DNA of 64,000 nucleotides, from the NCBI GenBank assembly GCA_965267335.1, contig OZ253953.1, forward strand, positions 1 to 64,000. The letters run 5' to 3'. Each line of letters starts with the position of its first letter. Within the stretch, counting starts at the first letter, position 1. Below the pieces are notes generated by a model. That model saw nothing but the letters and a program-made list of their open reading frames with translations, did no database searches and was not told the DNA's origin. Shown here piece after piece: positions 9,735-18,176 of this stretch. A program made the translations under genes and the position numbers. The stretch comes from G965267335 sp965267335 (GTDB lineage Bacteria > Bacteroidota > Bacteroidia > Cytophagales > JAAEPT01).

Positions 9735-9847
9735 CCGATGAAATGAAAAGAGATTCATCCCATCTGGACTTGTGCAGCCAAGAGCGCCTGCTGGTTAATC
9801 TCGAGGTTCAATATTTTCTAACTACGTAACGAAAAACACAAAAAAAA

Positions 9848-9871
9848 GACCCCACTATTGCTAGTGAGGTC
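9848..9871 (-). terminator. Rho-independent terminator of the four-helix-bundle gene
   Basis: Hairpin with arms GACC-C-CACTA and TAGTG-A-GGTC (one mismatch) and loop TTGC, 36 bp past the stop of the leftward gene. On the minus strand it is followed by a T8 run (complement of 9840-9847). Confidence 0.7.
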
Positions 9872-9906
9872 TGGCGTAACTGATCTAGCTAATTTCTTTC
9901 TATATG

Positions 9907-10260
9907 TTATTTCTTCTGACTTAAGTTTTTGATCATAGCATACAGAATTCGAGAAAGTTCATCCGCCTGATCATGTAGTTTTCCAAATTTTTCCTCTGAG
10001 ATTCTCTTTTCATCTTTAATGATATCAAGAATTGCGACACACTCAAAAACTGAACTTTTCGAGATAATAAAGAAATTTTTTCTGTCTGGATTTGTAAAAC
10101 GGCCTGAACCTTCAGCAATGTTAAGAGCAATACTAAAAGATGCTCTGGTCAGCTGATCTTTTACTGTTCTGTGAACTTTTATATCATCTAGTACTAATAG
10201 ACACCCCCTATGGAAGGTTTTTGCCTTCTTGTAAACTTCTAGATTTCGAAATTCGAACAT
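9907..10260 (-). CDS. Four-helix bundle protein (S23 / 23S rRNA intervening-sequence family)
   Basis: 117 residues beginning FRNLEVYKKAKTFHRG, with the family signature FSIALNIAEGSGRF near the middle. These helical bundles are encoded inside 23S rRNA insertions in some bacteria and as free-standing genes in many Bacteroidota, where they often sit near mobile or polysaccharide loci. The molecular function is unknown. The gene lies immediately downstream of the initiator tRNA terminator and has its own terminator at 9848. Confidence 0.88.
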   Translation of the reverse strand: MFEFRNLEVYKKAKTFHRGCLLVLDDIKVHRTVKDQLTRASFSIALNIAEGSGRFTNPDRKNFFIISKSSVFECVAILDIIKDEKRISEEKFGKLHDQADELSRILYAMIKNLSQKK

Positions 10261-10310
10261 TACTATAAAAACGTCAGAGTGAAAAACAGAACGAAAACGA
10301 GGAAAACAAA

Positions 10311-10344
10311 AAAGAGAAACTTCGCTTTCGCTCTGTTTCTCTTT
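10311..10344 (-). terminator. Terminator of the initiator tRNA gene
   Basis: Perfect 10-bp arms AAAGAGAAAC (10311-10320) and GTTTCTCTTT (10335-10344), followed on the minus strand by TTTGTTTT. It lies 10 bp past the tRNA 3' end. Confidence 0.75.
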
Positions 10345-10353
10345 CTGTTTTAG

Positions 10354-10426
<73 letters not shown>

Positions 10427-10524
10427 ATATGTATCGCGTCTAATTCAAATTTCGGTGCGCATCGGCAAAATTTTAATTCCACCTTTTTACTCTTCTTTCC
10501 AAACCCTTCCGAAATATGAGTGTG

Positions 10525-10556
10525 CAAAAGTATAGGTTTTAATACCATAAATCAAC
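10525..10556 (-). promoter_or_regulatory. Promoter of initiator tRNA (Bacteroidota type)
   Basis: On the minus strand TACTTTTG (complement of 10525-10532) matches the -7 consensus TAnnTTTG. GTTG (complement of 10553-10556) lies 20 bp upstream, close to the -33 TTTG element. The predicted start is near 10521, about 95 nt before the mature tRNA. Confidence 0.5.
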
Positions 10557-10564
10557 TACTTTTG
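10557..10564 (+). promoter_or_regulatory. Candidate -7 element for era, back to back with the tRNA promoter
   Basis: TACTTTTG on the plus strand matches TAnnTTTG exactly. It abuts the -33 element of the leftward tRNA promoter. Transcription would begin near 10570 and give a leader of about 80 nt before the era ATG. No good -33 match was seen, so confidence is moderate. Confidence 0.4.
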
Positions 10565-10585
10565 TGAATTAATTACTTATCGCCT

Positions 10586-10637
10586 GAAGTTTAGCTTTGT
10601 TTGTCATTTCAAACAAAGAAAAATGACGCTAAACTTC
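10586..10637 (+). promoter_or_regulatory. Structured leader of era with alternative stems
   Basis: Outer stem GAAGTTTAGC (10586-10595) / GCTAAACTTC (10628-10637) and inner stem CTTTGTTTG (10595-10603) / CAAACAAAG (10610-10618), both perfect. A competing pairing GTCATTT (10603-10609) / AAATGAC (10621-10627) is also perfect and excludes the inner stem. The structure ends 13 bp before the era start, so it could govern ribosome access. Confidence 0.55.
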
Positions 10638-10650
10638 CACAATAAAAGAA

Positions 10651-11541
10651 ATGGAAAGTAAAAACCATAAAGCAGGATTCGTAAGCATCATAGGAAAACC
10701 AAACGTTGGTAAGTCTACCCTCATGAATATCCTTGTGGGTGAGCAACTTTCCATCATTACCTCTAAAGCTCAAACCACCAGACATCGAATACTCGGTATT
10801 GTAAGTGAGAAAGACTTTCAAATTGTATTTTCCGACACCCCGGGCATCATCAAGCCTAAGTACGATCTTCATGAATCGATGATGGACTTCGTTAACTCCG
10901 CTATTAAAGATGCTGATGTACTGGTATTTATGACGGATATCTATGAAAAATTTGATGAGCAGGAAGTCATAGAGCGTCTTTCCAAAACAAGCAAACCACT
11001 GCTGGTAATCATCAATAAAATTGACACGGCAAAGCAGCAGGAAGATGTGCTGGAAAAAATCAACTATTGGCAGGAAACCCTCTCCCCAAAGGCAATTATT
11101 CCAATGTCTGCAAGGGAAAAATTCAATACCGATCAACTGATTGAATTATTGGTCGAAAACCTCCCCAATCACCCTGCTTACTACCCTAAAGACGAGTTGA
11201 CGGATAAACCACTACGTTTTTTTGCATCAGAAGCGATAAGGAAACATATACTCGAAAACTATAAGAAAGAAATTCCATATAGCTGTGAAGTCGTAATCAC
11301 TACTTTCCGGAATGAACCGGACATTGTTCGTATTGAGGCCGAAATCTTAGTTGAAAGGGATAGTCAAAAGGGTATTATTATTGGACACCAGGGCCAGAAA
11401 CTGAAAAAAGTAGGAACAGACGCACGCAAGGAACTCGAATCCTTTCTTGGAAAAAAAGTGTTTCTAGAGCAAAGGGTCAAAGTCGAACCCAACTGGAGAA
11501 AGCAAAAAGACAAACTCAAAAAGTTTGGATACATAAATTAA
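10651..11541 (+). CDS. era: GTPase Era, 16S rRNA processing and 30S assembly
   Basis: 296 residues, the normal length for Era. The G-domain motifs are GKPNVGKST (G1), the threonine of TTRH (G2), SDTPGI (G3), NKID (G4) and SAR (G5). They are followed by the KH RNA-binding domain with EAEILVERDSQKGIIIGHQG near residues 230-250. Era binds the 3' end of 16S rRNA and helps mature the small subunit at the membrane. der, the GTPase for the large subunit, follows 7 bp later in the same direction. The leader upstream is highly structured (see 10586-10637). Confidence 0.97.
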   Translation: MESKNHKAGFVSIIGKPNVGKSTLMNILVGEQLSIITSKAQTTRHRILGIVSEKDFQIVFSDTPGIIKPKYDLHESMMDFVNSAIKDADVLVFMTDIYEKFDEQEVIERLSKTSKPLLVIINKIDTAKQQEDVLEKINYWQETLSPKAIIPMSAREKFNTDQLIELLVENLPNHPAYYPKDELTDKPLRFFASEAIRKHILENYKKEIPYSCEVVITTFRNEPDIVRIEAEILVERDSQKGIIIGHQGQKLKKVGTDARKELESFLGKKVFLEQRVKVEPNWRKQKDKLKKFGYIN

Positions 11542-11548
11542 ATTGATC

Positions 11549-12856
11549 GTGGCGAATATAGTAGCAATTGTAGGTAGACCCAATGTAGGTAAGTCAACAT
11601 TCTTCAATCGACTTGTAGGAGGCAAAAAAGCTATCATGGATAATGAGATTGGCATTACCCGTGATCGGCATTACGGGTATTCAGAGTGGGGAGGCAAACA
11701 CTTTACAGTCATCGATACCGGAGGGTATGTACGTGAAGATGACAGTATTTTTAATGAATCCATTCGCCACCAAATTGGTATCGCTATAGAGGAGTCTGAT
11801 GTCATCCTGTTTATGGTAGATACGCACATGGGAGTGACTGACTTCGATAAAGACTTCGCTAATGAGGTTCGCAAGTCGAAAAAACCAGTCATGCTGGTGG
11901 CAAACAAAGCAGACGATAACCTAAAAGTACACAGCAGTAATGAATTTTATGCCCTCGGCATCGGAGATGTGTATCCTGTTTCAGCACAAAGCGGCTCCGG
12001 ATCCGGTGAACTGCTTGATGACCTTATCAAGCACTTTGAAGACGATGGCATAGAAGACCCGGACAGTGAAATACCAAAGATCGCTATTCTTGGTCGTCCT
12101 AACGTTGGAAAATCTTCACTTCTTAATGTGCTTACGGGCCAAGAAAGAAGTATTGTCAACGAAATGGCGGGTACTACCCGTGATGCTATCAACACGCGGT
12201 ATAAACAATTTGGTCAGGACTTTATACTGGTTGATACGGCCGGTATCCGAAAGAAAGGAAAGGTGCGCGACAATATTGAATTCTACTCGGTACTCCGGTC
12301 AATACGGGCATTGGAAGAAAGCGATGTATGCATCATCATGATCGATGCACAAAACGGATTGGAAGCGCAGGACCTCAATATCATTCGATTAGCTCAGCGA
12401 AACCGAAAAGGAATAGTCATATTGATCAATAAATGGGATGTCATTGAAAAAGACTCTAAAACTGCTCAGAACTATGAAAAGGAGCTGCGCGAAAAACTAG
12501 CCCCACATCATTACATACCCATAATATTCATTTCCGTTCATGAAAAACAAAGAATTCACAGAGCAATAGAAAAGGCCGTTGAAGTGTACAAAAACAAGGT
12601 TACAAAGATTTCAACCTCAAAACTCAATGATGCCCTTCTTCCTGAAATCGAAAGGAACCCACCACCGGCTTTAAAGGGTAAGTACATAAAAATTAAATAC
12701 ATAACTCAATTACCAACTCATAATCCGACTTTCGCATTCTTCTGCAACTTACCTCAGTACATCAAGGAGCCATATGAGCGATTTTTGGAGAACAAACTCA
12801 GGAGTTATTTCCCGTTTGAGGGTGTGCCAATAAGCCTCGTATTCCGAAAAAAATAG
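11549..12856 (+). CDS. der: Double-domain GTPase Der (EngA), 50S assembly
   Basis: 435 residues with two tandem G domains, GRPNVGKST near residue 8 and GRPNVGKSS near 183, each with DTGG/DTAG and NKAD/NKWD motifs. A C-terminal KH-like domain ends at SLVFRKK. Der is required for 50S subunit maturation. The GTG at 11549 is chosen over TTG 11543 because it gives MANIVAIVGRPNVGKS, the usual start; no Shine-Dalgarno is seen. It lies 7 bp after era and is probably co-transcribed with it. Confidence 0.96.
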   Translation: MANIVAIVGRPNVGKSTFFNRLVGGKKAIMDNEIGITRDRHYGYSEWGGKHFTVIDTGGYVREDDSIFNESIRHQIGIAIEESDVILFMVDTHMGVTDFDKDFANEVRKSKKPVMLVANKADDNLKVHSSNEFYALGIGDVYPVSAQSGSGSGELLDDLIKHFEDDGIEDPDSEIPKIAILGRPNVGKSSLLNVLTGQERSIVNEMAGTTRDAINTRYKQFGQDFILVDTAGIRKKGKVRDNIEFYSVLRSIRALEESDVCIIMIDAQNGLEAQDLNIIRLAQRNRKGIVILINKWDVIEKDSKTAQNYEKELREKLAPHHYIPIIFISVHEKQRIHRAIEKAVEVYKNKVTKISTSKLNDALLPEIERNPPPALKGKYIKIKYITQLPTHNPTFAFFCNLPQYIKEPYERFLENKLRSYFPFEGVPISLVFRKK

Positions 12857-12926
12857 GCCTTAGGTATTGCGAAAATGAAATTATAATTATATTTGTCTCT
12901 TGTTGAACATTAAAAAACTTTTAGTC

Positions 12927-13229
12927 ATGAGAAAATTATTTGCGTTATTGATGATCGGTGGTATGTTCGCTTTCGCTTCATGTGGTGGAGAAAAAGAAGG
13001 TGAAGAAGCTGCTAACTGTGAGTCAGAAGCTACTTGCGGAACTGATGAAGAAGGTGGATGTGAGTCTACTGAGGGAACAACTGAAGAAGGTGGATGTGAG
13101 TCTACTGATGAAGAAGGTTCTGAAGAAGGTGGATGTGAGTCTACTGACGAAGAAGGTTCTGAAGAAGGTGGATGTGAGTCTACTGACGAAGAAGGTTCTG
13201 AAGAAGGAGAAGAAACTACTGAAGAGTAA
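12927..13229 (+). CDS. Small acidic lipoprotein with Cys-containing tandem repeats
   Basis: 100 residues. The lipoprotein signal MRKLFALLMIGGMFAFASC places the lipidated cysteine at 19. The mature part is almost entirely Glu, Gly, Ser, Thr and Cys and consists of repeats of GGCESTDEEGSEE (13 residues, 39 bp; three full copies at 13083-13199 plus a 36-bp variant at 13047-13082). Each copy has one Cys. I do not recognise a family. A surface-exposed metal-binding or spacer role is possible but unproven. ATG 12927 is chosen over an upstream in-frame TTG because the signal sequence begins there. Confidence 0.7.
   Translation: MRKLFALLMIGGMFAFASCGGEKEGEEAANCESEATCGTDEEGGCESTEGTTEEGGCESTDEEGSEEGGCESTDEEGSEEGGCESTDEEGSEEGEETTEE
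13047..13199 (+). repeat. 39-bp in-frame tandem repeat
   Basis: Three nearly identical 39-bp units (13083-13121, 13122-13160, 13161-13199; a single T/C difference in the first) after a 36-bp variant at 13047-13082. Unit length is a multiple of three, so copy-number changes would keep the reading frame. Confidence 0.9.
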
Positions 13230-13250
13230 GATTCTACTTCCAAAAACACT

Positions 13251-13285
13251 AAAGAGAGCGGAGATTTATCTTTGCTCTTTTTTTT
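13251..13285 (+). terminator. Probable terminator after the tandem-repeat lipoprotein
   Basis: Arms GAGAGC (about 13254-13259) and GCTCTT (13274-13279), one G-T pair, run directly into a T8 tract at 13278-13285. The SprT-like gene starts 16 bp later. Confidence 0.5.
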
Positions 13286-13300
13286 GCTCTAATCCCAACG

Positions 13301-13903
13301 ATGAAATCCAAACTCGAGCATTTTATCCCTCCAAATTCACTAAATCTGGTTCAATCTATAATTAAGAACCACCACTTCCATTTTAAAATCACTAAACACC
13401 GCTCATCAAAATTTGGGGATTACCGTTTCGATAGCAGAACCAACAAACACACGATCACAGTCAACGGAACCCTCAATACTTATTCCTTCCTAATCACTTT
13501 TCTACATGAAGTGGCGCATCTCAAAGTAAAGCTCAATTACAAATCCAGAGGCATAAAGCCCCATGGGCCGGAGTGGAAAAAGGAATTTGCTATGCTCCTT
13601 AAGCAAAGTATTGAATTACAATGTTATCCAGTCGACATTGAAAATGCCCTCCTGAAATACATGAAAAACCCTAAAGCTTCCAGCGCTAACGATCAGGACC
13701 TTTACCAATCCTTACGCAGATATGACGATGGCGCCCAGCAGACTTTACTCAAGGATATTGAAGAAGGAGGGTTCTTTCTTTTCCGGAAAAAACAATATCG
13801 TAAAATCACAAAACGAAGAACCAGAAGCCTTTGCGAACAACTCGGAACCGGAAGACGATACCTAATTTCTGAAATTGCCGAAGTAGATAAACTTGAAGCC
13901 TGA
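13301..13903 (+). CDS. SprT-like zinc metalloprotease-fold protein
   Basis: 200 residues. The SprT-like core has FLHEVAHLKV (about residues 67-76), with the HExxH-type zinc site H-E-V-A-H, and HGPEWKKEF about 20 residues later supplying the third ligand. The C-terminal half is basic (KKQYRKITKRRTRSLCEQLGTGRRYLIS) and resembles the tail of Bacteroidota SprT-domain proteins. Spartan-type relatives cleave DNA-protein crosslinks; the bacterial role is not settled. It follows the lipoprotein terminator closely. Confidence 0.85.
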   Translation: MKSKLEHFIPPNSLNLVQSIIKNHHFHFKITKHRSSKFGDYRFDSRTNKHTITVNGTLNTYSFLITFLHEVAHLKVKLNYKSRGIKPHGPEWKKEFAMLLKQSIELQCYPVDIENALLKYMKNPKASSANDQDLYQSLRRYDDGAQQTLLKDIEEGGFFLFRKKQYRKITKRRTRSLCEQLGTGRRYLISEIAEVDKLEA

Positions 13904-14150
13904 ACACCTCCCCCAATAACAGTTATTAAAAATCCATCTACACTTATTAATCATCTCACTTTCGGGGTTTCCTACCATCCATCTTTGGGAATGTTTAAAC
14001 ATTAAAAAAATCCGCAGAAACATCACCAACAAGCCCTGAGCAATCAATTAACAGTATTTTGATTATCACACAAAGTCCTTAAAATCAATATTCTGGAATT
14101 GGCCCAATGCATTTGTTGTGGTAATTGCGCTAAACAAAAAACAAGAACCC

Positions 14151-15476
14151 ATGGACAACTTAAAGAACAATATCTATTTCAAACTTGGAGCAATAGTCAT
14201 CCTGACCCTGATTTTACTAGCTCCATCGCAACTGATCATGAACCTAATTCAAGAAAGGGAACATGTGCACAGAAAGGCCATCGAAGAGGTCAGTGACAAA
14301 TGGAGCAATAGTCAAACCATCACCGGTCCGATTATGACAATTCCATATGATAAGTATGTCAAAGAATTGGACAGCGACAAAAAAGAAAAGATAGTTAAGT
14401 ACAAAGAATACATACATGTACTTCCGCAATCGCTAAATATCAATGGCAATATTTCTCCTGAAAAAAGGATGAGGGGAATTTATGAGATAATTGTATATAA
14501 CTCTAAGCTGAAAATTGAAGGGAATTTCAAACCGATTGATCTGAAGGAGTTTGAAATAGATGAAGAAAATATTCACTACGACCAGGCCTTCATATCTGTT
14601 GGAATCAGTGACCTGAAAGGAATAGAGAAACAGATCAAATTGAAATGGAATGATAATAGCACTAATTTCTCTCCAGGTACAGTCACTCGCGATGTACTCA
14701 ATAGTGGAATTAACTGTCCGGTCTCAATTAGCAATGATGATTCACTGGAATATGCATATTCCTTATCACTTGATTTGAATGGTAGTCAGTATTTACATTT
14801 TGTACCGGTTGGCAAAACCTCTGATGTCAATATCACCTCAGACTGGGGTAATCCAAGCTTTGATGGTGAGTTCCTCCCTGATTCCCGCACGGTCGCGGAA
14901 ACAGGATTCAAGGCCCATTGGAACGTACTTCACCTTAATAGAAACTTTCCACAACAATGGATAGGTGGTAATCATACTCTTCTTCATAGTGCCTTTGGAG
15001 TAAACTTATTGCTCCCTGTGGACGCCTACCAGAAAAATATGAGAGTTGCAAAATATGCTATCCTGTTTGTACTCCTCACATTCACAGTATTCTTCTTTGT
15101 TGAAGTGCTTAGAAAGGTATTTATTCACCCTGTTCAATATCTACTGGTTGGAATAGCCTTAGTTGTTTTCTTTACATTGTTGTTGTCGATTAGTGAGCAT
15201 CTCAGCTTTAACTCTGCTTATATTATTTCTGCTATAGCTACACTGGTGTTAATTTCAACATACATAAGGAGTTTCCTCAAGTCAATTCAACTCACATTCT
15301 TAACCTCGGGAATTCTTTTAATCCTCTATTCTTTCATCTACACTATCGTTCAATTACAAGACTATGCATTGCTAATTGGCAGTATAGGAATATTCCTGGT
15401 ACTGGCTCTGGTCATGTACTTCTCAAGAAAAATCGATTGGTATAATATTGGTAAAGATTCAAAAGGCACTAACTGA
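14151..15476 (+). CDS. creD: CreD-family inner-membrane protein
   Basis: About 441 residues. One N-terminal transmembrane segment is followed by a large periplasmic domain containing SNSQTITGPIMTIPY, the CreD hallmark. The C-terminal third has about five or six membrane spans. In enterobacteria CreD belongs to the CreBC regulon and affects envelope integrity and colicin tolerance; in Bacteroidota it usually follows a small regulator, which is missing here. ATG 14151 is preferred to GTG 14118, since the extra 11 residues are polar and unlike the family. A strong terminator follows at 15490. Confidence 0.9.
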   Translation: MDNLKNNIYFKLGAIVILTLILLAPSQLIMNLIQEREHVHRKAIEEVSDKWSNSQTITGPIMTIPYDKYVKELDSDKKEKIVKYKEYIHVLPQSLNINGNISPEKRMRGIYEIIVYNSKLKIEGNFKPIDLKEFEIDEENIHYDQAFISVGISDLKGIEKQIKLKWNDNSTNFSPGTVTRDVLNSGINCPVSISNDDSLEYAYSLSLDLNGSQYLHFVPVGKTSDVNITSDWGNPSFDGEFLPDSRTVAETGFKAHWNVLHLNRNFPQQWIGGNHTLLHSAFGVNLLLPVDAYQKNMRVAKYAILFVLLTFTVFFFVEVLRKVFIHPVQYLLVGIALVVFFTLLLSISEHLSFNSAYIISAIATLVLISTYIRSFLKSIQLTFLTSGILLILYSFIYTIVQLQDYALLIGSIGIFLVLALVMYFSRKIDWYNIGKDSKGTN

Positions 15477-15489
15477 ACAGAATAAAAGC

Positions 15490-15524
15490 GGGCTGTCTCA
15501 TTTAATTTTGAGGCAGCCCTTTTT
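15490..15524 (+). terminator. Rho-independent terminator after creD
   Basis: Arms GGGCTGTCTCA (15490-15500) and TGAGGCAGCCC (15509-15519), 11 bp with one G-T pair, followed by T5. Confidence 0.85.
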
Positions 15525-15539
15525 CCTTACTCAAGATAA

Positions 15540-16277
15540 ATGTCCGTACCTTTGACCGTCTTGAGACTTACACCGACCATAGTAGTATGCCTGCTAGCTG
15601 TCTGCCTTAGCAGTTGCTTTTCTCTTCAAAAAAAACTCCGAGATGCGAAAAACGGAGATGACCTTGCCCGAAAAGTCATGAAAGCCACTGGACAAGATGC
15701 CTGGCACGAAGCTCAGGTCATCACCTGGGAGTTTCAATCCAACCTTCATATCTGGGACCGAAACAGAAAGCTTCACTACGTTAAGACGAAAAAATTTGAG
15801 TCATGGATAAGCCTGGATTCCATCAAAGGAGTTGTGAAAATCGATGGCCGTCAGGTGGAAGGAAAAAAGAAACAACAACTAATTGACAAAGCTTACCGAC
15901 TATGGGCTAACGACTCCTTTTGGATGAACCCGTTCTGGAAATTCTTTGATGAAGGAACGAAAAGATCAATTGTCAAATTAAGAGATGGCACTCCAATGCT
16001 CGTGATTCATTATGACACCGGTGGTCATACCCCGGGCGACTCATTTGGTTGGATTCTCGATAAGAACAATTTACCAACACATTGGAAGCTTTGGGTGAAA
16101 ATTGTCCCGATTAAAGGGTATAAAACCACCTGGGAAAACTGGAAAATATTTGACTCCGGACTCAAAATATCGCAACTACACCGAAGTACATTTTTCGATT
16201 TCCGTATTACGAATGTAAAAATCGGTAGCTCAATAAAAGATGTTTTTAGAAACGATCCGTTTAGTCTGTTATTCTAA
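15540..16277 (+). CDS. Outer-membrane-type lipoprotein of unknown function
   Basis: 245 residues with a lipoprotein signal ending LLAVCLSSC. The mature part (KVMKATGQDAWHEAQVITWEFQ...) has alternating strands and many Trp residues, and the overall pattern of a LolA/LppX-like half-barrel, as in several Bacteroidota families that start with 'AxxATGGxxAW'. No catalytic motif is visible. The stop codon overlaps the stop of the convergent gene at 16274 by 4 bp. Function unknown. Confidence 0.75.
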   Translation: MSVPLTVLRLTPTIVVCLLAVCLSSCFSLQKKLRDAKNGDDLARKVMKATGQDAWHEAQVITWEFQSNLHIWDRNRKLHYVKTKKFESWISLDSIKGVVKIDGRQVEGKKKQQLIDKAYRLWANDSFWMNPFWKFFDEGTKRSIVKLRDGTPMLVIHYDTGGHTPGDSFGWILDKNNLPTHWKLWVKIVPIKGYKTTWENWKIFDSGLKISQLHRSTFFDFRITNVKIGSSIKDVFRNDPFSLLF

Positions 16278-17152
16278 TCCTTTTTGCCTATTGGATAAAT
16301 AACCTGTTTCCAAAAGGACTTAGGAAACTTTTTCAGGTTGCTAAACCCGAGTTTGATATCTCTCCCATTGTAAGGAATATATGCCGTCTTGAATATATAA
16401 TCCCATATACTAAGAGTCAGTCCAAAATTCACACCATATCTACGATCTTCTGGCAAATCCTTTGCATGATGCCATATGTGCATTTGAGGATTGTTCAAAA
16501 TATATTTGAATGGACCAAGTGGCAGGTAAATATTGGCGTGATTCAAATGACCAATAGCTGTGGCAAAAAGGTAAACCAACAGATAACTATCCAAACCAAA
16601 TCCAATCATTCCTAGTGGAATGTACTGAATTGTATTATAAACTATGTTCTCCATCCAGTGATAACGTAGGTGAGCAGCAAAACCCATCTCCTCTACCGAG
16701 TGGTGGACCTTATGGAACTGCCACAACAAGGGTACCCGATGTAACAAAATATGAGTACACCATTGGATGAAGTCACGCAACACAAAAAGCAGTAACAGTT
16801 GAGCCCATTGAGGCCACTGCTGAATCTCAACAGCCACTAGGTTTTTAATTCCGAAAGTGTAATAAAGAAAATCATTAAAGGCCACCGAAAACACATTTGC
16901 TACGGCATAATAACCGATAAGTGAAAAAAGGAATATGTTGAAGAACATATAGAAAGCATCGAGCCAAAAATCCTTGCGAAATGCTTTTTGTTCGCTTCTC
17001 CATGGGACTAGAACTTCCAACCCCCATACGACTATAGAGATTCCTACAAGCCAATAGAAAAAATTTCCCCAAGACGGGGAGAGAATATAGTTTTTGAAAT
17101 AGCCCCAATAGTCTTGAAAAGAACTTATAAATATTTGCCCGTAATCTCTCAA
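16274..17152 (-). CDS. Fatty acid hydroxylase / sterol desaturase-family membrane di-iron protein
   Basis: 292 residues with about five membrane spans and the histidine clusters HILLH, HKVHH, HLRYH and HIWHH that bind two iron atoms in this superfamily. The substrate (lipid, hopanoid or carotenoid-like) cannot be deduced. The start appears to be a TTG that overlaps the thioredoxin stop (TTGA); no ATG occurs before the conserved part. This makes it the last gene of the leftward sulfur operon, a striking placement for a lipid-modifying enzyme. A paralogue lies at 45381. Confidence 0.88.
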   Translation of the reverse strand: MRDYGQIFISSFQDYWGYFKNYILSPSWGNFFYWLVGISIVVWGLEVLVPWRSEQKAFRKDFWLDAFYMFFNIFLFSLIGYYAVANVFSVAFNDFLYYTFGIKNLVAVEIQQWPQWAQLLLLFVLRDFIQWCTHILLHRVPLLWQFHKVHHSVEEMGFAAHLRYHWMENIVYNTIQYIPLGMIGFGLDSYLLVYLFATAIGHLNHANIYLPLGPFKYILNNPQMHIWHHAKDLPEDRRYGVNFGLTLSIWDYIFKTAYIPYNGRDIKLGFSNLKKFPKSFWKQVIYPIGKKD

Positions 17153-17448
17153 CTCACATATTGTTCAAGTATTAATTCTAATTGACCACCCGGTACAACT
17201 CCACTTTGCCTCCAGACCTCCTGGCCATTTTTAAATAAAACTAAAGTCGGAATACTTCTGATTCCATACTTTATAGAAGCCGCCTCGTTTTTATCAACAT
17301 CTACCTTAATGACTTTTACTTTCTCTTTCATATTTGAAGCGACTTGTTCCAATATTGGTGCCATGGTTTTACATGGTCCACACCAGTCGGCATAAAAGTC
17401 AACCAACGTTGGTTTTTCGCTATTTATTAGTTCATTAAATTTGCTCAT
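17149..17448 (-). CDS. Thioredoxin
   Basis: 99 residues of a classic thioredoxin with active site WCGPC (C23, C26), the conserved Asp in LVDFYADW, and the cis-proline in IRSIPT. It reduces disulfides or persulfides in the cytoplasm; no signal peptide is present. It is the fourth gene of the leftward operon, 1 bp after a rhodanese gene, and its position suggests it reduces the rhodanese persulfides. It overlaps the next start by 4 bp. Confidence 0.95.
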   Translation of the reverse strand: MSKFNELINSEKPTLVDFYADWCGPCKTMAPILEQVASNMKEKVKVIKVDVDKNEAASIKYGIRSIPTLVLFKNGQEVWRQSGVVPGGQLELILEQYVS

Positions 17449-17449
17449 C

Positions 17450-17851
17450 TCACTTACTTATATCATAACCCCTTTGTTTCCATGTATTAAATCCTCCGCT
17501 CAGATTGTATAGCATAACGAAACCTTGATTTTTTAGTTTCGCAATTGCTTTACTACTTCTCACTCCTGATGCGCAATACACATAGAGTGGTTTTGATTTG
17601 TCAAAAGTACTTGCTCGTTCCAAAAAGTCTGGGCTAAAGTAGTCAATAGCTACAGCCCCCTGAATCATCCCGGCTTTTACTTCTCTTTCAGTCCGAACAT
17701 CAAGAAGCTGAACGCTATCTTGCTCAACTTTCTGCTTAAACTCTTCTACAGATAAATTTAGCGAAGTGGCCTTATCCATTTGCTGTGCACATCCCGCAAG
17801 ACTAATAGCCAGCAAAACAATAAATGTATAATGTCTTCTATCTATTCGCAT
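17450..17851 (-). CDS. Rhodanese-domain lipoprotein
   Basis: 133 residues. A lipoprotein signal ending ISLAGC (C21) is followed by a single rhodanese domain with DVRTEREVKAGMI and active-site loop CASGVRS (C93). It transfers sulfane sulfur at the envelope side of the membrane. Its start lies inside the end of the previous rhodanese gene (14-bp overlap), which implies coupled translation. Together with the cytoplasmic rhodanese and thioredoxin it could relay sulfur across the envelope; this is inference. Confidence 0.9.
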   Translation of the reverse strand: MRIDRRHYTFIVLLAISLAGCAQQMDKATSLNLSVEEFKQKVEQDSVQLLDVRTEREVKAGMIQGAVAIDYFSPDFLERASTFDKSKPLYVYCASGVRSSKAIAKLKNQGFVMLYNLSGGFNTWKQRGYDISK

Positions 17852-18176
17852 TCTTAATATTTATATCTACTGTAAACCAAGAACCTCCGTTGTAAACGTT
17901 ATCAAAACCTTTTGACTTTAGGTAATTGGTAGCCTGGCCACTTCTATTTCCTGAAGCACAACAAAGCACTATTGCTCCATTCATTTTTGAGAACTCTCCT
18001 ACACTATCTGACACTGTATTTAATGGTATATTAATTGAACCTTGCACATGCCCTCCACTATACTCTCCGGGAGTTCTGACATCTACTACAGTGTAGTCTC
18101 CATTATTTACTATTTCCTCAATCATTTGTCTTTTACTTTTAGAGTTAAACATTTTACCAATCAGTTGTCCGATCAT
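17838..18176 (-). CDS. Cytoplasmic single-domain rhodanese
   Basis: 112 residues with DVRTPGEYSGGHVQGSINIP and active-site loop CCASGNRS (catalytic C73, with an adjacent C72). There is no signal peptide. The doublet CC could allow an internal polysulfide or disulfide. It overlaps the upstream small membrane gene by 4 bp and the downstream rhodanese by 14 bp. Confidence 0.92.
   Translation of the reverse strand: MIGQLIGKMFNSKSKRQMIEEIVNNGDYTVVDVRTPGEYSGGHVQGSINIPLNTVSDSVGEFSKMNGAIVLCCASGNRSGQATNYLKSKGFDNVYNGGSWFTVDINIKNANR

Noticed and set aside
13047..13199. CRISPR array
   Set aside because: Repeats are directly tandem without spacers, in frame inside a lipoprotein gene; no array with spacers or cas gene occurs anywhere in the window.
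12887..13249. Long open reading frame antisense to the tandem-repeat lipoprotein, rich in Ser and Pro (SSEPSSSVDSHPP)
   Set aside because: It is the mirror of the 39-bp coding repeat; it has no signal peptide or ribosome-binding context, and the sense frame has a perfect lipobox.
13990..14003. Perfect 14-bp palindrome AATGTTTAAACATT upstream of creD
   Set aside because: AT-rich palindromes of this size arise by chance; it is alone, 150 bp from the start, with no promoter nearby.
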